NCBI RefSeq assembly: GCF_009709555.1
Contig: NZ_WJBG01000112.1
Location: 206,229-270,228 of the forward strand
Reading direction: 5' to 3'
Source of the DNA: Streptomyces blattellae
GTDB lineage: Bacteria > Actinomycetota > Actinomycetes > Streptomycetales > Streptomycetaceae
Length of the DNA: 64,000 nucleotides
Shown here: one piece after another, positions 53,293-62,240 of the stretch
Layout of the letters: each line of letters opens with the position of its first letter
Position numbering within the stretch: position 1 is the stretch's first letter
Made by a program: the position numbers and the translations under genes
The notes under the pieces: model-generated
Told to the model about the DNA's origin: nothing
Databases searched by the model: none
The model's input: the letters and a program-made list of their open reading frames with translations, nothing else

Positions 53293-54735
53293 ATGCGCAA
53301 GGCGCTCAGATGGCTGCTGGCGCTCACAGTGCTCATAGGCACACTGAGTACGGCGGGGGCGGCCACAGCCGCCGAGCCGGAAGCCACCGGCACCGCTGAT
53401 ATCGCTGACATCAAGGAGAAGCTGCTCTCCGTTCCGGGCATGAGCCTGGTCGAGGAGAAGCCGTACACCGGCTACCGCTTCTTCGTCCTCAACTACACCC
53501 AGCCGATAGACCACCGGCGCCCGTCCAAGGGCACGTTCCAGCAGCGCATCACCGTGCTGCACAAGGACGAGTCCCGCCCGACGGTCTTCTACACCGGCGG
53601 CTACAACGTCTCCACGACGCCCCGCCGCAGCGAGCCGACCCAGATCGTGGACGGCAACCAGGTCTCCATGGAGTACCGCTTCTTCACCCCGTCGCGTCCC
53701 GACCCGGCCGACTGGACCAAGCTGGACATCTGGCAGGCGGCCAGCGACCAGCACCGCATCTTCGAGGCGCTCAAGCCGGTCTACGACCAGAACTGGCTCT
53801 CCACGGGCGGCTCCAAGGGCGGCATGACCGCCACCTACTACGAGCGCTTCTACCCGCGCGACATGGACGGCGTCGTCGCCTACGTCGCCCCCAACGACGT
53901 CGTGAACAACGAGGACTCCGCCTATGACGACTTCTTCGCCACCGTCGGCACCGAGGAGTGCCGCGACCGCCTGAACGGCGTGCAGCGCGAGGCGCTGGTG
54001 CGCCGGGAGCCGCTGGAGAAGCGGTACGCGGCCTACGCGGCGGACAACGGCTACACCTTCGACACCATCGGCAGCCTCGACAAGGCCTACGAGGCCACCG
54101 TCCTCGACTACGTCTGGGGCTTCTGGCAGTACAGCCTGCTGTCCGACTGCGACACGATCCCGGCGGACGCCGAGAACGCCACCGACGACGCCATCTGGAA
54201 CTCCATCGACACCATCGCCGGGTTCTCCTTCTACACGGACCAGGGCCTGGAGCCGTACACGCCGTACTACTACCAGGCGGGTACGCAGCTGGGTGCGCCG
54301 ACGATCGTCTTCCCGCACATCGAGGAGAAGTACATCCGCTACGGCTACCAGCCGCCGCGCAACTTCGTCCCGCGGTCGATCCCGATGAGGTTCCAGCCGT
54401 ACGTCATGAAGGACGTCGACAGCTGGGTCCGGCACAACGCGCGGCAGATGATGTTCGTCTACGGCGAGAACGACCCGTGGGGCGCCGAGCCGTTCCGCCT
54501 CGGCAAGGGCGCGCGGGACAGCTACGTCTTCACCGCGCCGGGCCTCAACCACGGCGCCAACGTCGCGGGCCTCGTCGCCGACGAGAAGGCCCTGGCCACG
54601 GCGCGGATCCTGGAGTGGGCGGGCGTCGCGTCCAGCGCCGTACAGTCGAACCCCGCGGCGGCCGAGCCACTGGCCCCGTTCGACGCCAAGCTGGACAAGC
54701 GCGACATCGAGCGCGAGCCGACGCTGCGTCCGTGA
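53293..54735 (+). CDS. Secreted S37-family (PS-10) tripeptidyl aminopeptidase
   Basis: A 480-residue exported serine peptidase. Signal peptide MRKALRWLLALTVLIGTLST ends around TAAA. The alpha/beta-hydrolase core has FYTGGYNVSTTPRRSEPTQI, the nucleophile elbow STGGSKGGMTATYYERFYP (Ser174), and the late FVYGENDPWGAEPF (Asp) and GLNHGANVAGL (His). This matches the Streptomyces PS-10/S37 peptidases that trim N-terminal tripeptides from secreted proteins. GGGAGG precedes ATG at 53293. The C-terminal EPTLRP and stop codon lie inside the first unit of a 26-bp tandem repeat. Confidence 0.9.
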   Translation: MRKALRWLLALTVLIGTLSTAGAATAAEPEATGTADIADIKEKLLSVPGMSLVEEKPYTGYRFFVLNYTQPIDHRRPSKGTFQQRITVLHKDESRPTVFYTGGYNVSTTPRRSEPTQIVDGNQVSMEYRFFTPSRPDPADWTKLDIWQAASDQHRIFEALKPVYDQNWLSTGGSKGGMTATYYERFYPRDMDGVVAYVAPNDVVNNEDSAYDDFFATVGTEECRDRLNGVQREALVRREPLEKRYAAYAADNGYTFDTIGSLDKAYEATVLDYVWGFWQYSLLSDCDTIPADAENATDDAIWNSIDTIAGFSFYTDQGLEPYTPYYYQAGTQLGAPTIVFPHIEEKYIRYGYQPPRNFVPRSIPMRFQPYVMKDVDSWVRHNARQMMFVYGENDPWGAEPFRLGKGARDSYVFTAPGLNHGANVAGLVADEKALATARILEWAGVASSAVQSNPAAAEPLAPFDAKLDKRDIEREPTLRP

Positions 54736-54855
54736 CGCGTGAGCCGACGCTGCGTCCGTACCGCGCGAGCCGACGCTGCGTCCGTGACGCGTGAGCCGAC
54801 GCTGCGTCCGTGACGCGTGAGCCGACGCTGCGTCCGTACCGCGCTGCGTCGGTGA
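54711..54855. repeat. 26-bp tandem repeat at the 3' end of the S37 gene
   Basis: GAGCCGACGCTGCGTCCGT begins at 54715, 54741, 54767, 54793 and 54819, a strict 26-bp period with a partial sixth unit at about 54843. The peptidase stop (54733-54735) is in unit 1, so the other copies are non-coding. Confidence 0.95.
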
Positions 54856-54899
54856 CGTATGAGATGTGCCCGGACGCATGAGGTGTGCCCGGCCGTTGC

Positions 54900-55580
54900 T
54901 CACAGCGGCCGGGCGCAGCCCACCGGATCCGTCCCGCCCAGCTGGATGTACAGCGCCGTCGACGCCGGGCACTGCGTACGCCTGCCGACGGCCTTCGTCA
55001 CCTCGTACTCGGGCTCCTGCTTGCCCTCGCCCCCGTTCTCGCCCGCGCCCTTGCCCTCGCCCGCGCAGGACGTCTCGCGGACCTGCCCGTCGCCGGAGCT
55101 GTAGACGCAGTCGCCGACGATGGTGCGGGGACCGCCTCCGCCGCCGGGGTCGCCGGGGTGGGGCGGGGAGAGGTTGCGCATGCAGGCGTAGCCCTGCGGG
55201 ATCGTTCCGTCGCCGTCCTCGTCGGCCAAGGCCGGTGCCTTGTCGCTGATGTGGAGGACGAAGTCCGTGGTCCCGGGGCACAGCGGCCCGTCGCCCACCC
55301 GGCCCTCGTACCGCGCCACGACCCGCGCCGCCGCCCGTTCACCGGTGCACGGCACCTCGGTGAAGCTCGTCGTACCGAAGGAGCTGCACTCGTCGACCGC
55401 GAGGAACACCGCGCCGTGGCCGGAGGGCTGCGTCGGGGCCGCCCCGCCGCTGCCGCCCGGCGTCTCCTCCTCCGCTGCCGCGGGCCGGTCGGAAGCTATG
55501 CCCTGACAGCCCGTCAGCAGGGTGACGAGCAGCGCCGTCAGCACGCACACCGCCACCCCCACGGAACCCTTTTCACGCAT
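54900..55580 (-). CDS. Hypothetical lipoprotein
   Basis: A 226-residue protein. ATG at 55580 (or 55586, two codons earlier) is followed by a lipoprotein signal, VGVAVCVLTALLVTLLTGC. The mature region has seven or more Cys residues (VDECSSFG, VPCTGE, PLCPGT, YACMRN, GDCVYSS, TSCAGE, TQCPAS, VGCARPL) separated by Gly-rich stretches, suggesting a disulphide-rich surface domain. Repeated ECSSFG/CTGE/CPG patterns hint at a duplicated small module. No family assigned. It lies downstream of the GH3 gene on the same strand. Confidence 0.78.
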   Translation of the reverse strand: MREKGSVGVAVCVLTALLVTLLTGCQGIASDRPAAAEEETPGGSGGAAPTQPSGHGAVFLAVDECSSFGTTSFTEVPCTGERAAARVVARYEGRVGDGPLCPGTTDFVLHISDKAPALADEDGDGTIPQGYACMRNLSPPHPGDPGGGGGPRTIVGDCVYSSGDGQVRETSCAGEGKGAGENGGEGKQEPEYEVTKAVGRRTQCPASTALYIQLGGTDPVGCARPL

Positions 55581-55728
55581 CGCCATCCCCCCCCGGCACC
55601 CCCCGGCACCCCCTGACACCCCTCCGCCCCCCGGCCCAGCGTGACCCGCCGAGGCGGGCGCACGCCAGACGCGCCGGGATGCTTTGCGCCCATTAATGGT
55701 TGTACGCCGGGCGCATGACGTATGTGTG

Positions 55729-57519
55729 CTACGTCCGGTACGACAGCCCATGCCCGACCGGATACAGCACCCGCGCCGGATCGTCGGCCCGCAGCACCGG
55801 CACCGGCAGCCTCCCGCGCGGCAGCACCTGCCCGGCGATCACGCGCGCCGCGGCGCGCAGTTCCACATCCGTCCAGGAGTACGACGCCAAGTACGCCTGG
55901 ACGGCGGGCAGTTGGGCCACGTCGTAGGGATTGCGGGTGGCGACCGCCACCACCGGCTTCCCGGTCGCCAGCAGTTCCTGGACCAAGGTCTTCTGGGTGC
56001 TGCTCGCCGTGACGTTGTACGTCCCGACCACGACGGCGTCCGCCTCGCCCGCCGCGGCCACGGCGGCGCTTATGGTCGCCGAGGCCGGTGCCGTACCGGT
56101 GGACAGCCTGGTGGCGGTGAAGCCGAGTTCGGTGAGGGCGGCGGCGAGGACGCCGGTGGGCGGTCCGGTCGTGCCGGACGGTGAGGCGGGGTCGGCGCCT
56201 ACGACGAGGAGCCGGGGGTGCTCGCGGGTGGACAGGGGCAGCAGTCCGCCCTCGTTGACGAGGAGCGTGGTCGTCCGCTCGGCGATGCGGTCCGCGGCGG
56301 AGAGGTGGGCCGGGGTGCCGACGTTCCGGTCGACGCCGCCGGGGCTGACGTAGGGCGCGTCGAACAGGCCGAGCTTCGCCTTCAGCCGCAGGATGCGCAG
56401 CACCGACTCGTCGAGCCGCGCCTCGTCGAGTTCCCCGTCCTCCACGGCCTGGAGCACCGCGTTCCATGCGACGTCCAGCTTCGGCGGGTTGAGGAGCTGG
56501 TCCACACCGGCCTTGAGCGCGAGCACGGGCACGCGGTCGTCGCCGTACTTGGTGCGCACGCCCTCCATCCCGAGGGAGTCGGTGACGACCACTCCGTCAT
56601 AGCCGAGCTCCTCGCGCAGGATGCCGGTGAGGATCGGGCGGGAGAGGGTGGCCGGGTCGCCGGAGTCGTCGAGGGCGGGGAACTGGATGTGCGCGGTCAT
56701 GATCGAGTCGATGCCCGCGCGGATCGCGGCCCGGAAGGGCTCGGCGTCCAGCTCTTCCCATTCCTCCCGGCTGTGCGTGATGACCGGGAAGCCGTAGTGG
56801 CTGTCGACGGTGGTGTCCCCGTGGCCCGGGAAGTGCTTGGCGGTCGCCGCGACGCCCGAGCCCTGGTACCCGGCGATTTCGGCGGCGACCAGACCCGCCA
56901 CCGCGCCGGGTTCGGAGCCGAAGGAGCGGACACCGATGACCGGGTTGGCGGGATTGACGTTGACGTCGGCGACGGGGGAGTAGTTCTGCCGGATGCCGAG
57001 GGCTCGCAGCTCTTGCCCGGCGATACGGCCGAGGGAGCGTGCGTCGGTGCGTGACCCGCCCGCGCCGATGGCCATCGCGCCCGGGAAGAGGGTGGCGGGT
57101 TCGCCGACTCGGCACACTATCCCGTGCTCCTGGTCGGTGGAGACGAGGACGGGCAGCCCGCGCGGCCGCTGGAGCGAGGCGCGCTGGATGCCGTTGGACA
57201 GGTCGGCGATCTGACGGGGGTCGCGTGTGTTGTGCGCCCAGGTGAAGTAGATGATGCCGCCGACGTGGTACTCGGCGATGAGCTCGGCGGCGTTGCGGAC
57301 GCCGATCTCATCGAGGTTGGCGTCGATGTCGGCCTGGTCGGGGGCGGTGGCGGAGTGGCCGTAGACCCGCATGACGAACAGCTGCCCGACCTTCTCGGGC
57401 AGCGTCATACGGGAGATGAGAGAGCGGAGCCTCTTGTCGTCCGCGTAGGCGGTTCCGCCCACGGCGAGGGTGGCGGCGACGCCTGCGGTGGCGGCCAGAA
57501 CGGTACGTCTGGAGGGCAC
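55729..57519 (-). CDS. Tat-exported glycoside hydrolase family 3 (beta-N-acetylhexosaminidase type)
   Basis: A 596-residue enzyme from GTG at 57519 with GGAAGGAG upstream. Tat signal VPSRRTVLAATAGVAATLAV ends at TAYA. The TIM-barrel carries LPVLVSTDQEHGIVCRVGEP, the NagZ-type His/Asp acid-base loop KHFPGHGDTTVDSHYGFPVI, and the nucleophile motif VVTDSLGMEGV. A C-terminal alpha/beta sandwich completes the GH3 fold. It probably removes beta-linked GlcNAc from cell-wall or chitin fragments outside the cytoplasm. Confidence 0.92.
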   Translation of the reverse strand: MPSRRTVLAATAGVAATLAVGGTAYADDKRLRSLISRMTLPEKVGQLFVMRVYGHSATAPDQADIDANLDEIGVRNAAELIAEYHVGGIIYFTWAHNTRDPRQIADLSNGIQRASLQRPRGLPVLVSTDQEHGIVCRVGEPATLFPGAMAIGAGGSRTDARSLGRIAGQELRALGIRQNYSPVADVNVNPANPVIGVRSFGSEPGAVAGLVAAEIAGYQGSGVAATAKHFPGHGDTTVDSHYGFPVITHSREEWEELDAEPFRAAIRAGIDSIMTAHIQFPALDDSGDPATLSRPILTGILREELGYDGVVVTDSLGMEGVRTKYGDDRVPVLALKAGVDQLLNPPKLDVAWNAVLQAVEDGELDEARLDESVLRILRLKAKLGLFDAPYVSPGGVDRNVGTPAHLSAADRIAERTTTLLVNEGGLLPLSTREHPRLLVVGADPASPSGTTGPPTGVLAAALTELGFTATRLSTGTAPASATISAAVAAAGEADAVVVGTYNVTASSTQKTLVQELLATGKPVVAVATRNPYDVAQLPAVQAYLASYSWTDVELRAAARVIAGQVLPRGRLPVPVLRADDPARVLYPVGHGLSYRT

Positions 57520-58195
57520 GTGCGCTCCTTCCGGAAATGATCCACTGAAAGAAACTTCCGAGGAGCCACCAATATCCGGGAAGTTTCTGCCAGTCAAGGG
57601 AGGGCACACGGAGCGGCTCTGCTGAAGTCGGCGGCGGTTCGGCGGCGCCCCCGAAGGGGCGCGGGGAACTGCGCGACCAGCCACGACGAACCCGCAGACG
57701 ATCGACGGCCAATCGTGGCCCTCCCGCGGAGCGAAAGGCCGCCATCGGCGCAGTTGGAGGGGGGTGCGCCGATGGCGGTGTGCTGCCGGCCGCGGTACGG
57801 CGGAGAGGGTGGGTCAGCGTTCGCAGCCAGCAGCGAGGCCGACACCGCATCACGGTGACTCTCCGGCAGCTTGCGGGTTGGACGAGCGGGGGTGGGGCCG
57901 GGTTCCCGGCTCGGCCCGGATTCCCGGAAGTTGGTGACCCGGGGTTCAACGGGACGGATGGGCCGTAAGTTTGAGCCACGGATGGGCCGTCCGTCACCTT
58001 GGGTCATGGATGGGCCGTCCGTCACCTTGGGTCATGGATGGGTCGTCCGTCACCTTGGGTCATGGATGGGTCGTCCGTCACCTTGGGCCACGGAAACCGT
58101 ACGCATGCCGACGACGGTGACGACCGGGCGACCGTCCGTGGTCCATCCCGTGGACGCGAGGACACCGAGGGCGCGGGTCGGGCGATCATGAGGCC
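57520..58195. repeat. 676-bp gene-free gap with dispersed repeat, hairpin and 28-bp tandem array
   Basis: No gene is supported. About 57636-57705 matches the Streptomyces intergenic repeat type containing GGGGCGCGGGGAACTGCGCG and CCAGCCACGACG, as I recognise it. CCGCCATCGGCGCA (57739-57752) pairs perfectly with TGCGCCGATGGCGG (57765-57778). GGATGGG begins at 57956, 57980, 58008, 58036 and 58064; the last four are strictly 28 bp apart, and units contain CGTCCGTCACCTTGGG. The array ends about 100 bp before aroA. Confidence 0.85.
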
Positions 58196-59428
58196 ATGCC
58201 TGTTGTCGACATCCCCGGTTCCAAGTCCATCACCGCCCGCGCCCTCTTCCTGGCGGCGGCGGCCGACGGGGTCACCACCCTCGTACGCCCGCTCCGCTCC
58301 GACGACACGGAAGGCTTCGCGGAAGGCCTGACCCGCCTCGGCTACCGCGTGGGCCAGACCCCGGACACCTGGCAGATCGACGGCCGCCCGCAGGGCCCGT
58401 CCGTGACCGAGACGGACGTGTACTGCCGCGACGGCGCGACGACGGCCCGCTTCCTGCCGACCCTGGCGGCGACGGGCGCCGGGACGTACCGCTTCGACGC
58501 GTCCCCCCAGATGCGCCGCCGCCCCCTGCTGCCCCTGTCCCGTGCCCTGCGCGACCTGGGCGTGGACCTCCGGCACGAGGAGACGGAGGGTCACCACCCC
58601 CTGACCGTCCGGGCGTCGGGAGTCGAGGGCGGCGAGGTGACGCTCGACGCCGGCCAGTCCTCGCAGTACCTGACGGCATTGCTGCTGCTGGGCCCGCTGA
58701 CCCGCAAGGGCCTGCGGATCAAGGTCACCGATCTGGTCTCGGCGCCGTACGTGGGGATCACCATCGCGATGATGCGGGCGTTCGGCGTGGAGGTCGGGCG
58801 GGACGGGGACGACTTCGTGGTCCCGCCGGGCGGCTACCGGGCCACGACCTACGCGATCGAACCGGACGCCTCGACCGCGAGCTACTACTTCGCCGCGGCG
58901 GCCGTCACGGGCGGCGAGGTCACGGTCCCCGGGCTGGGCGCCGGGGCCCTCCAGGGCGATTTGGACTTCGTCGACGTACTCGGCCGGATGGGCGCGCAGG
59001 TGACGGTCGGTGCGGAGAGCACGACGGTCAGGGGGACAGGCGAACTCCGCGGTCTGACGGTCAACATGCGGGATATTTCAGACACCATGCCGACCCTGGC
59101 CGCGATCGCGCCGTTCGCCTCCGGCCCCGTGCGGATCGAGGACGTGGCGAACACGCGGGTGAAGGAGTGCGACCGGCTGGAGGCGTGCGCGGAGAATCTG
59201 CGGCGGTTGGGGGTGGAGACGGCGACGGGCCCGGACTGGATCGAGATCCGGCCGGGGGCTGCCGGTGGCCTTGTGGGTGCGGAGATCAAGTCGTACGGCG
59301 ACCACCGCATCGTCATGTCCTTCGCGGTGACGGGGTTGCGGGTGCCGGGAATTTCGTTCGACGACCCGGGGTGTGTGCGGAAGACTTTCCCGGGGTTCCA
59401 CGAGGCGTTCGCGGAGCTCAGTCTGTAG
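58196..59428 (+). CDS. aroA: Divergent EPSP synthase (3-phosphoshikimate 1-carboxyvinyltransferase-like)
   Basis: A 410-residue enzyme of the EPSPS/MurA fold. Conserved elements are [16 protein letters not shown], the Ser-Ser-Gln of [32 protein letters not shown] with the catalytic Asp, VKECDRLEA (normally VKETDRL) and [12 protein letters not shown]. The usual LGNAGTAxRPL PEP/glyphosate loop is replaced by [13 protein letters not shown]. No shikimate-pathway genes are near, and this is probably a second copy beside a canonical aroA elsewhere. The start at 58196 directly begins the fold and has no strong SD. Confidence 0.85.
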   Translation: MPVVDIPGSKSITARALFLAAAADGVTTLVRPLRSDDTEGFAEGLTRLGYRVGQTPDTWQIDGRPQGPSVTETDVYCRDGATTARFLPTLAATGAGTYRFDASPQMRRRPLLPLSRALRDLGVDLRHEETEGHHPLTVRASGVEGGEVTLDAGQSSQYLTALLLLGPLTRKGLRIKVTDLVSAPYVGITIAMMRAFGVEVGRDGDDFVVPPGGYRATTYAIEPDASTASYYFAAAAVTGGEVTVPGLGAGALQGDLDFVDVLGRMGAQVTVGAESTTVRGTGELRGLTVNMRDISDTMPTLAAIAPFASGPVRIEDVANTRVKECDRLEACAENLRRLGVETATGPDWIEIRPGAAGGLVGAEIKSYGDHRIVMSFAVTGLRVPGISFDDPGCVRKTFPGFHEAFAELSL

Positions 59429-59447
59429 AGACCGAGGGGCGTCGCAG

Positions 59448-60074
59448 GTGAGCTTCAAGCTGGAGGGCCCGGCTCTGGAGGGCGAGTTGGTGCGCCTGGA
59501 GCCGCTGGAGCACCGGCACGCGGCCGACTTGGCGGTGGCGGCGGAGGAGGACCGGGGGACGTACGAGTTCACGTGGGTGCCGCGGGCGGAGGAGGCCGGC
59601 GCGTACATCGACGCGCAACTCGCCCGCGCGGCAACGGGCCGCCTGGCTCCGTACGCCCAGGTGTCGGTCGCCTCGGGACGAGCGGTCGGTACGACGTCGT
59701 ACTGGGAGCCGCGCTCCTGGCTCTCCGACGACCGCCTGGACGCCATCGAGGTCGGCTTCACCTGGCTGGCGGCGTCCGCTCAGGGCACGGGGCTGAATGC
59801 GGAAGCCAAGCTGCTGCTGTTCCGGCATGCCTTCGAGGAGTGGGCCGTGTCCCGGGTGGATCTGAAGACGGACGCCCGCAACACCCGCTCCCGCGCGGCC
59901 ATCGCAGCGACCGGCGCCCACTTCGAGGGGGTGCTGAGGAACTGGTCCCGTTCATGGGCTCCGGGGGAGGACGCGCGGTTGCGGGACTCGGCGATCTACT
60001 CGATCACGGCGACGGAGTGGCCGGAGTGCCGGAAGCGACTGGAGGGCCGGCTGGCCAAGGCGTTGGCACGCTGA
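59448..60074 (+). CDS. RimJ/RimL-type GNAT N-acetyltransferase
   Basis: A 208-residue protein from GTG at 59448 with GAGGGG eight bases upstream. Acetyltransferase_3 features are [40 protein letters not shown] (acetyl-CoA pyrophosphate loop) and [20 protein letters not shown], followed by FEGVLRNW. It lies 19 bp after aroA and probably shares its transcript. The substrate is unknown. Confidence 0.88.
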   Translation: MSFKLEGPALEGELVRLEPLEHRHAADLAVAAEEDRGTYEFTWVPRAEEAGAYIDAQLARAATGRLAPYAQVSVASGRAVGTTSYWEPRSWLSDDRLDAIEVGFTWLAASAQGTGLNAEAKLLLFRHAFEEWAVSRVDLKTDARNTRSRAAIAATGAHFEGVLRNWSRSWAPGEDARLRDSAIYSITATEWPECRKRLEGRLAKALAR

Positions 60075-60092
60075 ACGGAGTTGAGCGGTTGC

Positions 60093-60927
60093 CGTGGGGC
60101 CGCCCGCTTCTTGGCCAGTGTCGTACTTCCGCGAGCCGAGTAAAGGGCGCTCCACTTCGTTCCGCGTCGGCTGCGCCGATGGCCCTCCGGGCCACCCTTG
60201 ACTCGGCTCGCTCCAGCACGGGTTGGAAGCGAGCGAGCGGCCCGGAAAGGCGGGTGGCCGAGGCGTGTGTGCGTGCTGGCCGGCTGCGACGCGGACCGGG
60301 GTCGGGGGCGCGTCAGCGCCTCGCAGGCACGCCGGGCCGGTTTGGCGGCTTGCGGCGGGTGGGGGGCTGCGGGTGCGGGTGGGCAGGGCGCGGGCAGGGC
60401 GGACGTGTCGGCGGGGCGGGGGCACGCCGGGTCGGCTCAGCGACTTGCGGCCGGTGGGCGCTGCGGCTGCGGGTGCGGCTGTCATCAACCTCGCTTGTCA
60501 CACCAGCCTCAATCACCGAGCCTCGGACGGTGATTGGTGCGTCTGTCCCACCGGTGGGGCGTTCGAGCTGGGACCTTACTCACCCCGGGTGAGACAGATC
60601 CACCAATCGTTGAGCAAAGCCGCCCACTGGCCACACGCCGCCGCCCCGGCACGCCCCCACCCCACCCACTCAGGCTCAGCCGCTGAGCCGACCCGGCGTG
60701 CCCCCGCCTCGCTGACGCGTCCGACCTGCCCGCGCCCTGCCCACCCGCACCCGCAGCTCCCAGGCCGCAAGCCGCTGAGCCGACCCGGCGTGCTTGCGAG
60801 GCGCTGACGCGCCCCCCACCCCGGCCCGCCCCTCGGCCAACCGAAGAGGCTGCCCCTGGCCACCCGTCTTTCCGGGCCGCTCGCTCGCTCCAGCACGACA
60901 CTGACCAAGAAGCGGGCGGCCCCAACG
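60093..60927. repeat. Long imperfect inverted repeat (about 300-bp arms) filling a gene-free gap
   Basis: The left arm begins with GGGGCCGCCCGCTTCTTGGC (from about 60094). The right arm ends with its near-exact reverse complement, GACCAAGAAGCGGGCGGCCCC. Inner matches continue, for example GAGCGAGCGGCCCGGAAA against TTTCCGGGCCGCTCGCTC. GCGCGTCAGCGCCTCGCA in the left arm matches TGCGAGGCGCTGACGCGC in the right. GGGTGCGGGTGGGCAGGGCG also has an inverted copy. Each arm contains two related direct subunits of about 100 bp. Roughly 130 bp of unique sequence lies between the arms. No gene is supported. Confidence 0.85.
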
Positions 60928-60928
60928 G

Positions 60929-61102
60929 TCACTTCACGGCATGGGTGAGGAAGTCGGCCCAGGCGGTGGCAGAGATGGTGAGGTACGGGTTGTCGGGGGT
61001 CTTGGAGTCGCGGATGTGGATGGCGGAGGTGGTGGCGACCTCGACGCATTCGCCGCCGCTGGAGTCGCTGTAACTGCTCTTGAACCACGTCAGTTCAGTC
61101 AT
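60929..61102 (-). CDS. DUF397 small protein (second WhiJ-like module)
   Basis: A 57-residue protein: LTWFKSSYSDSSGGECVEVA, then IHIRDSKTPDNPYLTISATA and WADFLTHAVK. This is a full canonical DUF397 domain. Its ATG (61102) overlaps the stop of the upstream XRE remnant, as in intact modules. It may now be untranslated or uncoupled, because the regulator gene is broken. Confidence 0.9.
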   Translation of the reverse strand: MTELTWFKSSYSDSSGGECVEVATTSAIHIRDSKTPDNPYLTISATAWADFLTHAVK

Positions 61103-61604
61103 AGCTCACCTGCCAACTGCTCGATCAGGGCTACGGATTCCTCCGGGCGGAGGGCCTGCCGACTGATCATCGCACAGCGGCGGGCAAGGACCCCGACCTC
61201 GTCCGGCTTGGATACGAGCATGCTGTGGCCGTTGCCCTCCATGCAGACGAGGGTGGTCTGTTCCGGGGTTTCGAGCACGGTCAGCGGTCCTTGCAGTCCC
61301 GCGTGCCCCGTCGTGCTCGATGGCATGACCTGGATCACCACGTTGGGACGCCGGGCGCAGGTGAGCAGGTACTCGTACTGGGCCCGCATGGCCTCGGGGC
61401 CGCCGACCTGGCACCGGAGGCGCCGCTGAACTCGTCCGTCGCCGGCTTCGCGCAGGTCTCCACCGCGCTCACCGCCGCACCCGAGTAGGCCATGAGGTCG
61501 CCCAACTCGTTCTGCGAGAGCGCCTTTGCCGTACGCAACAGCCGCAGCACTTCCGCGAAGTACTGCGCGGCGGGCGAGGATGATGTCTTCTTGGTCTGCC
61601 CCAT
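61099..61604 (-). pseudogene. Decayed WhiJ-like XRE/DUF5753 regulator (internal deletion and frameshift)
   Basis: From ATG at 61604 one frame gives a good HTH start: QYFAEVLRLLRTAKALSQNE, LGDLMAYSGAAVSAVETCAK, PATDEF. Then a different frame carries the DUF5753 C-terminal half: LRCQVGGPEAMRAQYEYLL, VVIQVMPSSTTGHAGLQGPL and LRPEESVALIEQLAGEL. About 100 residues that should lie between them are missing, and the frames meet near 61420. The gene is therefore a pseudogene by deletion plus frameshift. Confidence 0.85.
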
Positions 61605-61797
61605 CGCAGCTGTCCCCCTCAACACGACTCAATCTCAACACGACTCAACCCAACTCAACGCGCCCACACCGCCAGTCGTCGTCGGCGACCGTTGACGCAC
61701 GGTCACTACCCAAGGTAGCGACCAGGACCGACAGTCGTAAGGTGAACACGGAAAGTCACCCCCTCATGCCCGGCCCCACTCCTGGCGTCGCTCCTTC

Positions 61798-62208
61798 ATG
61801 CCGGTCTCCGAGAACATCCCCGAGGTCCGGCTCGGTGCCCGACTGGTCCTCGCCTCCTGGTCGGTGCCCGAGGACGCGAGCGAGACAGTCGTGCTGATCC
61901 TGTCCGAGCTGGCGGCGAACGCCGTACGGCATGCCCGGACCCCCGGCCGTACCTTCGACACCTCCCTCGCCTACGACGGCGAGAAGACGATCGAGATCGA
62001 GGTCGGCGACGGATCACCGGATCTCCCGGTGCTCAAGCCCTATGACCCGGACGCCACTTCAGGCCGGGGCCTGCTCCTCGTAGAGGCCCTCGCCGACGGC
62101 TGGGAGGTCCGGCACCGGGAGTCCGGCAAGTCCGTGTGGGCCCGCGTCGTATTTTCGGGCTGCAAAGGGATGCATGGGCTGAGCGCAGCTCATGTGCTGT
62201 CGACGTGA
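61798..62208 (+). CDS. HATPase-domain protein of the second WhiJ-like module
   Basis: A 136-residue GHKL-fold protein: VVLILSELAANAVRHARTPG (N box), IEIEVGDGSPDLPVL (D box region), and SGRGLLLVEALADGWEV with the glycine lid. ATG at 61798 has no convincing SD, and the frame stays open upstream (residues HSWRRSF precede Met), so the true start may be further 5'. It is divergent from the broken XRE gene. Confidence 0.82.
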   Translation: MPVSENIPEVRLGARLVLASWSVPEDASETVVLILSELAANAVRHARTPGRTFDTSLAYDGEKTIEIEVGDGSPDLPVLKPYDPDATSGRGLLLVEALADGWEVRHRESGKSVWARVVFSGCKGMHGLSAAHVLST

Positions 62209-62240
62209 CGGGTTCGGGGTGGTTGCGGGGTCCTTCGGTG

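Noticed and set aside
57956..58092. Possible CRISPR array (28-bp units)
   Set aside because: Units are directly contiguous with no spacers and no cas genes nearby; the 36-bp array at 24888 fails for the same reason.
60198..60807. Several 100-190 codon frames in the inverted repeat
   Set aside because: All are Pro/Arg/Gly-rich, lack SD sequences and occur on both strands because of the repeat.
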